From Elusimicrobiota bacterium (GTDB taxonomy: Bacteria > Elusimicrobiota > Elusimicrobia > UBA1565 > UBA9628), in the NCBI GenBank assembly GCA_023249695.1, contig JAHFCD010000219.1, forward strand, positions 1 through 5,168: a stretch of DNA of 5,168 bases. Direction: 5' to 3'. The notes under the pieces were generated by a model. That model was not told the origin of the DNA and ran no database searches. It saw only the letters and a program-made list of their open reading frames with translations. Positions 1 to 5,168 of this stretch are shown piece after piece. Every line of letters begins with the position of its first letter. The stretch's first letter is position 1. The translations under genes were made by a program, and so were the position numbers.

Positions 1-2178
1 AAGAAGGTCCGCTCGATCAAGAACCTCTTCGCCGAGACGATCGTCGCGGCCACCGAGGCGGTCAAGAAGCCCTGGTGCCTCTCCCTCTTCAAGGACAACG
101 CCGGCGTCGTCGCGTTCGGCAAGAAATGGGCGCTCGCCTTCAAGGTCGAGACCCACAACCATCCGTCGGCCCTCGAGCCCTACGGCGGCGCCGCCACCGG
201 CGTCGGCGGCGTGGTGCGCGACATCCTGGGCGTCGGCCTCGGCGCCAAGCCCGTCCTCAACACCGACACCTTCTGCTTCGGGCGGCCCGACTACAAGGGC
301 GCGCTTCCCGAAGGCGCCCACCACCCGACGCGCACCTTGCGCGGCGTCGTCGCCGGCGTGCGCGACTACGGCAACCGCATGGGCATCCCGACGGCGGGCG
401 GCGGCATCTGGTTCGACGACGAATATCGCCTCAACCCGCTCGTGTTCTGCGGCACCGTGGGCATCATGCCGCAGTGGGCCGTTAAAAAAGAAGTGAAGCC
501 CGGCGACCTGATCGTCGCGGTCGGCGGCCGCACGGGCCGCGACGGCCTCCACGGCGCCACCTTCTCCTCGGCCAACCTCGGCGCGGACGCCCCCTCCTCC
601 GCGGTCCAGATCGGCCACGCGATCCAGGAGAAGCGCGTGCTCGACGCGCTTCTCACCGCCCGCGATAAGCGACTCTACGGCTCGGTCACCGACTGCGGGG
701 CCGGCGGGTTCTCGTCGGCCATCGGCGAGCTCGGCGCGGACTGCGGCGCGCGCGTGCGCCTCGAGCAGGCCCCTCTCAAAGTCTCCGACCTGGATTCGTG
801 GGAGATCTGGCTGTCCGAGTCGCAGGAGCGCATGGTGCTCGCCGTCGCGCCCAAGAATCTCAAGGCGCTCGAGGCCGTGTTCGCGGCCGAGGGCTGCGAG
901 CTCGCCGTCCTCGGCGAGTTCACGAAGACCGGCAAGCTCGAGGTCGTCCACCACGAGCGGACGATCGTCGAGCTCGACATGAAGTTCCTCCACAACGGCC
1001 TGCCGCGCGTCGAGCGCGAAGCCTCCTGGACGCCGTCCCCCGCCGCGAAGCCCGCGGGCGGCGTCGTGAAGAAAGCCGGCGAGGCCCTGCGTGAGATGGT
1101 CGGCCACCTCAACGTCTGCTCCCGCGAGTGGGTGATCCGCCAGTACGACCACGAGGTCCAGGGCGGCACGATCGTCAAGCCGCTCCAGGGCGTGCGCCAC
1201 GACGGCCCCGGCGACGCCTGCGTGATCTGGCCGCACGCCGCCACCGGCGACATGGAGGACTTCTCCTGCTTCGCCGTCGGCCACGGCCTCAATCCGGACT
1301 ACGGCCGGATCGATCCCTACTGGATGGCGCTCGCCGCCGTCGACGAAGCCCTGCGCAACCTGACCTGCGTCGGCGCCGATCCGTCTCGCGCGGCCCTGCT
1401 CGACAACTTCTGCTGGGCCAGCCCCGAGGATCCCAAGCAGCTCGGCGCGCTCATCCGCGCCGCCGAAGGCTGCCGCGACGCGGCCAAGGGCTTCGGCGCC
1501 CCCTTCATCTCCGGCAAGGACTCGATGTTCAACCAGTCCAAGGACGAGAAGGGCAAGGACCTCGCGATTCCCGGCACGCTCCTGATCTCGGCCGTCGCGC
1601 CGGTCCCCGACGGCCGCAAGGCCGTCACGATGGACTTCAAGGGCCCTGGAAATGCGTTGTATCTCATAGGCCGCACGAACGACGAGCTCGGCGGCTCGCT
1701 GTATCACCGTATTTTAGGACGCGTCGGGGGAGAAGTCCCCAAGGTCAGCCCGGCCGCCGCCCTCGACGGCTTCAAGGCGCTCCACGCGGCGATGGCCCGC
1801 GGCCACGTCCTGTCCGCCCACGACCTCTCCGAGGGCGGCCTCGCGCTGTGCGCGGCCGAGATGGGCTTCACCGGCGAGTTCGGCTGCCTGCTGGACCTCG
1901 ACGAGTGCCCGCGCGACCCGCGCATCTACTCGAACGAGACCTTGCTTTTCTCCGAGAGCCCCTCGCGCATCCTCGTCGAGGTGAAGCCGGAGAACGAAAG
2001 CGCCTTCCTGCGCCACTTCGGCAAGAGCGCCAAGTCCGCCGTCGTCCGCCGTGTCCGCCAGACGACGGCCAACCCGATCCTCAAGGTGACGGGACTCGAG
2101 GGCTCGACCTGCCTCGAGGAGTCCCTGAAGGAACTGAAGGAAAAGTGGCAGACGGCCTTGCCCAGGATTCTCGGATGA
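1..2178 (+). CDS. purL: Phosphoribosylformylglycinamidine (FGAM) synthase, synthetase subunit PurL, 5'-truncated by window edge
   Basis: Cytosolic purine enzyme that converts FGAR, ATP and glutamine-derived ammonia to FGAM, working with PurQ (and PurS). Reading frame 1 is open from the first base, giving 725 residues to the TGA; the start is off the left edge. In fragment numbering, residues 49-70 hold the family hallmark VETHNHPSALEP followed by YGGAATGVGG, with its conserved histidines. The first AIRS_C-like half starts near 169 (DLIVAVGGRTGRDG), continues through DCGAGGFSSA at 231-240 and ends with LSESQERM at 271-278. The second synthetase-like half covers about 385-680, with PFISGKDSMF (501-510), AHDLSEGGLA (606-615) and LLFSESPSR (648-656). 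The wording around KPWCLSLFKDNAGV and FCFGRPDY, and the length after HNHP, resemble the long PurL type with PurS fused at the N-terminus; that is inference because the N-terminus is missing. The stop overlaps purQ. Identity is very secure. Confidence 0.97.
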   Translation, partial: KKVRSIKNLFAETIVAATEAVKKPWCLSLFKDNAGVVAFGKKWALAFKVETHNHPSALEPYGGAATGVGGVVRDILGVGLGAKPVLNTDTFCFGRPDYKGALPEGAHHPTRTLRGVVAGVRDYGNRMGIPTAGGGIWFDDEYRLNPLVFCGTVGIMPQWAVKKEVKPGDLIVAVGGRTGRDGLHGATFSSANLGADAPSSAVQIGHAIQEKRVLDALLTARDKRLYGSVTDCGAGGFSSAIGELGADCGARVRLEQAPLKVSDLDSWEIWLSESQERMVLAVAPKNLKALEAVFAAEGCELAVLGEFTKTGKLEVVHHERTIVELDMKFLHNGLPRVEREASWTPSPAAKPAGGVVKKAGEALREMVGHLNVCSREWVIRQYDHEVQGGTIVKPLQGVRHDGPGDACVIWPHAATGDMEDFSCFAVGHGLNPDYGRIDPYWMALAAVDEALRNLTCVGADPSRAALLDNFCWASPEDPKQLGALIRAAEGCRDAAKGFGAPFISGKDSMFNQSKDEKGKDLAIPGTLLISAVAPVPDGRKAVTMDFKGPGNALYLIGRTNDELGGSLYHRILGRVGGEVPKVSPAAALDGFKALHAAMARGHVLSAHDLSEGGLALCAAEMGFTGEFGCLLDLDECPRDPRIYSNETLLFSESPSRILVEVKPENESAFLRHFGKSAKSAVVRRVRQTTANPILKVTGLEGSTCLEESLKELKEKWQTALPRILG
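2164..2167 (+). promoter_or_regulatory. Ribosome binding site of purQ
   Basis: AGGA lies inside the end of purL, 7 nt before the purQ ATG. It is short but well placed. Together with the ATGA overlap it supports translational coupling of purQ to purL and the choice of this start. Confidence 0.5.
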
Positions 2179-2948
2179 AAAAGCCCAAAGTTCTGATCCT
2201 CCGCTCCGCCGGCACCAACTGCGAGCTCGAGACCGCGAACGCATTCAAGGCCGTCGGCGGCGATCCCGAGCTCGTCCACATCTCCGAGCTCGGCTCCGGC
2301 AAGAAGAAGCTGATGGACTACGCGATCCTCTCGATCCCCGGCGGCTTCTCCTACGGCGACGACATCGGCGCGGGAAAGGTCTTGGCCAACCAGGTCCGCC
2401 ACACGCTCACCGACCTGCGCCAGTTCGTGCGCCTCGGCCGCCCCGTCATCGGCATCTGCAACGGCTTCCAGGTCCTGGTCAAAGCGGGAATCCTTCCCCA
2501 CTCCAACGCCTGCGACCAGAGCGCGTCCTTCACCGTCAACGACTCGGGCAAGTTCGAGACGCGCTGGACTCACCTGCGCATCAACACGCAAAGCTCCTGC
2601 CTGTTCTTCAAGGGCCTGCCCGAGATGATCGAGCTCCCAGTCGCGCACGGCGAGGGCAAGCTCGTGCTGAAGTCCCCGCGCCACCTCGAGGACCTCAAGA
2701 AGACCAAGGCCATCGCCCTGCAGTACGTCACCGAAGACGGCAAGCTCATGGGCTATCCGCACAACCCCAACGGCTCGATCTTCAACATCGCCGGCCTCAC
2801 CAACCCCGAGGGCAACGTCCTCGGCCTGATGCCCCACCCCGAGCGCTTCGTGTCGCTCCATCATCACCCCAACTGGACGCGCCAGACCTACCGCAAGGCG
2901 CCCGTCGGGCTCGAGATGTTCAAGAACGCCGTCGACTACGCGCGCTAG
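2175..2948 (+). CDS. purQ: FGAM synthase glutamine amidotransferase subunit PurQ
   Basis: Class I (triad-type) glutaminase that hydrolyses glutamine and channels ammonia to PurL for FGAM formation. The product is 257 residues, complete. The N-terminal VLILRSAGTNCELE matches the PurQ start. PGGFSYGDD is at 55-63. The nucleophile is Cys95 in GICNGFQVL. HGEGK is at 158-162, and MPHPER supplies the triad His221 and Glu223. It is longer than the ~227-residue Bacillus PurQ, mainly through extra sequence in the second half and a HHPNWTR segment after the triad; this longer form is usual with long PurL proteins. The ATG at 2175 overlaps the purL TGA (ATGA), and MKKPKVLIL is a natural start. The open frame extends far upstream, but that part is only a shadow of purL. 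It ends with TAG, followed by stem-loops and a gap before purF. Confidence 0.97.
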   Translation: MKKPKVLILRSAGTNCELETANAFKAVGGDPELVHISELGSGKKKLMDYAILSIPGGFSYGDDIGAGKVLANQVRHTLTDLRQFVRLGRPVIGICNGFQVLVKAGILPHSNACDQSASFTVNDSGKFETRWTHLRINTQSSCLFFKGLPEMIELPVAHGEGKLVLKSPRHLEDLKKTKAIALQYVTEDGKLMGYPHNPNGSIFNIAGLTNPEGNVLGLMPHPERFVSLHHHPNWTRQTYRKAPVGLEMFKNAVDYAR

Positions 2949-2969
2949 CGCGCCGATGAAGCGGCGCGC
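2948..2969 (+). repeat. GC-rich inverted repeat (stem-loop) at the purQ stop
   Basis: Perfect 8-bp arms GCGCGCCG and CGGCGCGC flank a 6-nt loop ATGAAG. It starts on the last base of the purQ stop codon. No T-run follows, so it is not a classical intrinsic terminator. It may mark or protect the 3' end of the purLQ message. The inverted repeat is read directly from the sequence; its role is not known. Confidence 0.5.
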
Positions 2970-2970
2970 C

Positions 2971-2992
2971 CAACTCTTCCCGGGAAGAGTTG
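2971..2992 (+). repeat. Perfect 22-bp palindrome between purQ and purF
   Basis: The arms CAACTCTTCCC and GGGAAGAGTTG are exact reverse complements with no spacer, one base after the preceding stem-loop. As RNA it would form a stem of about 9 bp with a CCGG loop. The bases after it are AAAATATT, not a T-tract. It ends 34 bp before the -35 box of the purF promoter. It could be a transcription-end hairpin for purLQ or a dimer-binding operator upstream of purF; the sequence does not decide between them. Confidence 0.5.
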
Positions 2993-3026
2993 AAAATATT
3001 ACCGCCGCCCGACGCAAAGACCCGGG

Positions 3027-3055
3027 CTGACAGCGCCTTTTTCAACAGGTATACT
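3027..3055 (+). promoter_or_regulatory. Sigma70-type promoter for purF, predicted leaderless start
   Basis: CTGACA (3027-3032, 5 of 6 to TTGACA) and TATACT (3050-3055, 5 of 6 to TATAAT) are separated by exactly 17 bp. The normal 6-7 nt distance from the -10 box puts the transcription start at about 3062, the A of the purF ATG. No usable Shine-Dalgarno sequence precedes the ATG: TAAGG ends 1 nt before it, far too close. A leaderless mRNA is therefore predicted. This is a by-eye match, not experimentally mapped. Confidence 0.65.
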
Positions 3056-3061
3056 TAAGGC

Positions 3062-4432
3062 ATGTGCGGAATATTCGCCGTTTCCGGGCGTCCTGACGCG
3101 GCCGAGCTGACCCAGCTCGGCCTTTTCTCTTTACAGCACCGCGGCCAGGAAAGCGCGGGCATCGTGACCGTCAAGAACGGGGAATTCCAGACCCGCATCG
3201 GCATGGGGCTCGTCTCCGAGGTCTTCGCCGACGGCGTCGCGGCCCTTCCCGGGCGCGTCGCGATCGGCCACGTCCGCTACGCGACCACCGGCGGCAGCCA
3301 CATCCGCAACGCCCAGCCGCTCGTCTACAAGACCGGCCACGGCATGCTCGCGATCGCCCACAACGGCAACCTGACGAACGCGATCCAGCTCAAGCACAAG
3401 CTCGAGAGCCGCGGCGCGATCTTCCAGTCGTCGACCGACTCCGAGGTCATCGTCCATCTGCTGGCGCGCCAGGAGGGTCCCGTCGAGGACGCCCTCATCG
3501 CGAGCCTGCGCCAGGTCGAGGGCGCCTACTCCCTGATCCTGCTGACGATCGACAAGCTCATCGCCGTGCGCGACCCGTACGGGTTCCGCCCGCTCGTCCT
3601 GGGCCGCATCGGCGACGCCCACCTCTTCGCCTCCGAGACCACCGCCCTGAACTTGATCGGCGCCGAGCTGGTCCGCGAGATCGAGCCCGGCGAGATGGTC
3701 ATCGTCGAGGGCACCACGGTCAAGTCCCTCAAGCCCTTCGCGCCGGTGCCCGCGCCCGCGCGCTGCATCTTCGAGCAGGTCTACTTCGCCCGGCCCGACT
3801 CGATGATCTTCAACCGCGGCGTCCAGGCCGCGCGCCGCGACCTCGGCAAGGCGCTGGCGCGCGAGATGAACGGCCTCAAGGCCGACATCGTCGTGCCCGT
3901 GCCCGACTCCGGAATCCCCGCCGCGCTCGGCTTTTCCGAAGAAAGCGGGGTTCCGTTCGAGATCGGCCTCATGCGCTCCCACTACGTGAGCCGGACGTTC
4001 ATCAAGCCCACGCAGGAGCTGCGCGAGAAGGCCGCGATGCTGAAGCTGGCGCCCGTTCCGGAAACCCTGCGCGGCAAGCGCGTCGTCCTCGTCGACGACT
4101 CGATCGTGCGCGGCACGACGAGCAGGCGCATCTGCAAGCTGCTCAAGCAGGCCGGCGCGCGCGAGATCCACATGGCGATCACCTCGCCGCCGATCGTCTC
4201 GCCCTGCTACTACGGCATCGACACGCCCTACGCCTCCGAGCTCATCGCCAACCAGAACTCCGTCGAGGAAATCCGCAAGTACCTCGGCGTGGACAGCCTC
4301 CATTACCTGAGCCTCGCCGGCATGCAGCGCGCGGTCGGCAAGGGCGACGAGTCCGGCTGGTGCACGGCCTGCTTCACGCGCCGCTACCCGACCCCGATCC
4401 CCGACTATCAGATCACGGAGGCCGTGAAATGA
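3062..4432 (+). CDS. purF: Amidophosphoribosyltransferase PurF (glutamine PRPP amidotransferase), Fe-S type
   Basis: First committed enzyme of purine synthesis: PRPP, glutamine and water give 5-phosphoribosylamine, glutamate and pyrophosphate. 456 residues, cytosolic. The N-terminal Ntn glutaminase begins MCGIF, so Cys2 becomes the catalytic N-terminal residue after Met removal; this fixes the start at 3062. Further glutaminase motifs are LQHRGQESAG (24-33), GHVRYATTG (69-77), HNGNLTN (100-106) and TDSE (125-128). The phosphoribosyltransferase domain has YFARPDS (241-247), VPDSGIPAALGF (280-291) and the PRPP loop VLVDDSIVRGTT (342-353). Cys235, Cys382, Cys434 and Cys437 match in context the four [4Fe-4S] ligands of Bacillus subtilis PurF, yet there is no propeptide. 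It has its own promoter and no SD. Codons 13-24 hold a terminator-like hairpin and T-tract. Its stop overlaps the next gene by ATGA. Confidence 0.98.
   Translation: MCGIFAVSGRPDAAELTQLGLFSLQHRGQESAGIVTVKNGEFQTRIGMGLVSEVFADGVAALPGRVAIGHVRYATTGGSHIRNAQPLVYKTGHGMLAIAHNGNLTNAIQLKHKLESRGAIFQSSTDSEVIVHLLARQEGPVEDALIASLRQVEGAYSLILLTIDKLIAVRDPYGFRPLVLGRIGDAHLFASETTALNLIGAELVREIEPGEMVIVEGTTVKSLKPFAPVPAPARCIFEQVYFARPDSMIFNRGVQAARRDLGKALAREMNGLKADIVVPVPDSGIPAALGFSEESGVPFEIGLMRSHYVSRTFIKPTQELREKAAMLKLAPVPETLRGKRVVLVDDSIVRGTTSRRICKLLKQAGAREIHMAITSPPIVSPCYYGIDTPYASELIANQNSVEEIRKYLGVDSLHYLSLAGMQRAVGKGDESGWCTACFTRRYPTPIPDYQITEAVK
3100..3132 (+). terminator. Terminator-like hairpin with T-tract inside the 5' end of purF (candidate attenuator)
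   Basis: Arms GGCCGAGCTG (3100-3109) and CAGCTCGGCC (3113-3122) form a perfect 10-bp stem (8 G-C pairs) with a 3-nt loop ACC. It is followed at once by TTTTCTCTTT (3123-3132). This is the textbook layout of an intrinsic terminator, but it lies within purF codons 13-24. The stem uses codons common in the neighbouring genes. The T-tract is spelled CTT TTC TCT TTA for Leu-Phe-Ser-Leu, where these genes normally prefer CTC or CTG, TTC, and TCC or TCG. A small 4-bp hairpin (GCGT/ACGC, 3088-3099) abuts it upstream. Whether it terminates in the cell is inference. Confidence 0.6.
4417..4421 (+). promoter_or_regulatory. Strong Shine-Dalgarno of the lipoprotein gene
   Basis: GGAGG lies in the last codons of purF, 7 nt before the ATG at 4429. 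It decides that start and shows that this organism does use SD-led initiation, which makes its absence before purF meaningful. Confidence 0.75.
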
Positions 4433-5168
4433 GCTCCCGCCTGGCGGCCGCGGCCGCCCTGCCCCTCGCCCTTTTTCTGAGCTCCTGCGCCACGACGGGG
4501 CAGCCGGTGTCCGGCGGATTGCGGGGAGGGACCTGGGGCGGAAGCGCTCCGGTCTGCCATTCGCCCTTGCGCGTCTGCATGCTGCAGGCGCCGGGCATGG
4601 TCAACAACCTCCGCATGAACGCCGTTCGCTCGGTCTTCGCCTCCGGCGTGCATCAGGCCAACCCGAATCCGGATGATTGCGACATCGCCATCAGCTTCCC
4701 GGCGACCTTCAGCGACCGGTCGGAGGTCACCTCCGCCTATAACGGGAAATTCCTGGCGCGCTACGACAACAGCCAATACATGGCGAACCTCCAGGCGGCG
4801 TGCGTCGCGCTCTCCAACGAGGAAGGCGAGCTGTTCAAGAACATTCCGGGAGAAGAGGTCCTGGCCCGGCGACCGCGCCGATACGCTCCGGCCGCCGCGG
4901 CCGCCGCCTCGGGGCTCAGCGCCTCGGACATCGAGCGCATCGCCAAGGCCGTGCAGGTCTCGGCGCCCGCCTCTCCGGCGTCCCCGCCCAAGGCCTCTTT
5001 TCCGGCTTCCCCCGCGCCGAGCTACACCGCTCCCGAGCGCCCCGACGACCTCGCGATCATCGTCGGCATCGAGAGCTACTCCGACATCTCCTCGAAGGCC
5101 TCCTACGCGGAGCGCGACGCGGACGCGTTCAAGGCCCATGTCCGCGCGTTGGGCGTGCCCGAGCGAAA
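4429..5168 (+). CDS. Lipoprotein with C-terminal caspase-like (peptidase C14 type) domain, 3'-truncated by window edge
   Basis: 246 codons are visible and the frame is open to the right edge. Residues 1-19 form a lipoprotein signal peptide: a short MSSR start, an Ala/Leu hydrophobic core (5-17) and the lipobox LSSC, so Cys20 should be lipidated and the protein exported and membrane-anchored. Residues 40-150 form a putative periplasmic domain with cysteines 43, 50, 84 and 125 that I do not recognise. An Ala/Pro/Ser-rich linker spans about 152-204. From 207 the sequence DDLAIIVGIESYSDI, then YAERDADAFKAHVRALGVP, matches the first strand and helix of caspase-like peptidases. The catalytic His and Cys would lie beyond the window, so activity cannot be judged. 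The ATG overlaps the purF TGA and has a strong SD, so it is translationally coupled to purF. Its biological role is unknown; a functional link to purine synthesis is not implied by the domains. Confidence 0.8.
   Translation, partial: MSSRLAAAAALPLALFLSSCATTGQPVSGGLRGGTWGGSAPVCHSPLRVCMLQAPGMVNNLRMNAVRSVFASGVHQANPNPDDCDIAISFPATFSDRSEVTSAYNGKFLARYDNSQYMANLQAACVALSNEEGELFKNIPGEEVLARRPRRYAPAAAAAASGLSASDIERIAKAVQVSAPASPASPPKASFPASPAPSYTAPERPDDLAIIVGIESYSDISSKASYAERDADAFKAHVRALGVPER

Noticed and set aside
1128..2174. Long in-frame upstream extension of purQ
   Set aside because: The frame stays open through purL by composition only; the translation is Arg/Pro-rich nonsense. PurQ homology begins exactly at the ATG at 2175.
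2990..2995. TTGAAA as an alternative -35 box for purF
   Set aside because: At 16-18 bp spacing downstream there is no -10-like hexamer (the region is CGCAAAG), so the CTGACA/TATACT pair is preferred.
1926..3017. 363-codon open frame on the minus strand across the purL end, purQ and the gap
   Set aside because: The same GC-driven antisense artefact; it spans two well-supported genes and shows no family motif or plausible start signal.
3023..3042. Weak hairpin (GGGC, loop TGACA, GC-bulge-CC) followed by TTTTT as a purLQ terminator
   Set aside because: The stem is only 4 bp with a bulge and overlaps the -35 box. The promoter reading is better supported, though slight termination cannot be excluded.
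3131..4303. 390-codon open frame on the minus strand opposite purF
   Set aside because: It mirrors purF codon for codon. High G/C at third positions removes stop codons from the antisense frame. Its product is repetitive in Asp, Gly, Leu, Val and Arg with no recognisable motif.
4443..4458. Perfect 16-bp palindrome GGCGGCCGCGGCCGCC near the lipoprotein start, with TTTTT further on
   Set aside because: It is explained by alanine codons of the signal peptide, and the T-run is 13 nt past the stem, too far for an intrinsic terminator.
4408..5139. 243-codon minus-strand open frame opposite the lipoprotein gene
   Set aside because: Low-complexity Gly/Arg/Val product. The + strand frame has SD, signal peptide, lipobox and domain match, so the antisense frame is a shadow.

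Overview
The window is a high-GC bacterial chromosome segment (roughly two thirds G+C by eye, with C or G at most third codon positions). All genes are on the + strand and packed with 4-base ATGA overlaps. It carries three consecutive genes of de novo purine synthesis followed by an unrelated secreted-protein gene. The purine proteins are of the type with a long PurL ('PurSL'-like) paired with a long PurQ, and a Bacillus-type Fe-S PurF. The last gene encodes a lipoprotein with the start of a caspase-like domain, so the cell probably has a diderm envelope or at least a lipoprotein pathway. From general impression only, this fits a GC-rich uncultured lineage such as Elusimicrobiota or a relative. 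The window alone cannot fix the phylum.

Layout: 1-2178 is the C-terminal 725 codons of purL (FGAM synthase; the start lies off the left edge). 2175-2948 is purQ, the glutaminase subunit, coupled to purL by an ATGA overlap. 2949-3061 is the only real intergenic gap. It holds two adjacent inverted repeats just after the purQ stop and a good sigma70-like promoter whose predicted start point falls on the purF ATG. 3062-4432 is purF (amidophosphoribosyltransferase), with a terminator-like hairpin plus T-tract inside its first 24 codons. From 4429 to the right edge runs the 5' part of a lipoprotein gene, overlapping the purF stop by ATGA and preceded by a strong Shine-Dalgarno sequence.

How the genes work together: PurF makes phosphoribosylamine from PRPP and glutamine (step 1 of the pathway). 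PurL and PurQ convert FGAR to FGAM with ammonia from glutamine (step 4). No separate purS lies in the window; it is probably fused to the missing N-terminus of PurL or encoded upstream.

The most unusual signal is regulatory. purF appears to be transcribed as a leaderless mRNA, and about 40 nt into it lies a perfect 10-bp hairpin followed by TTTTCTCTTT. That T-tract is written with codons (CTT, TCT, TTA) that this genome otherwise rarely uses. This looks like a translation-sensitive attenuator inside a coding region. A second point of interest is the tight coupling of a caspase-like lipoprotein to purF.
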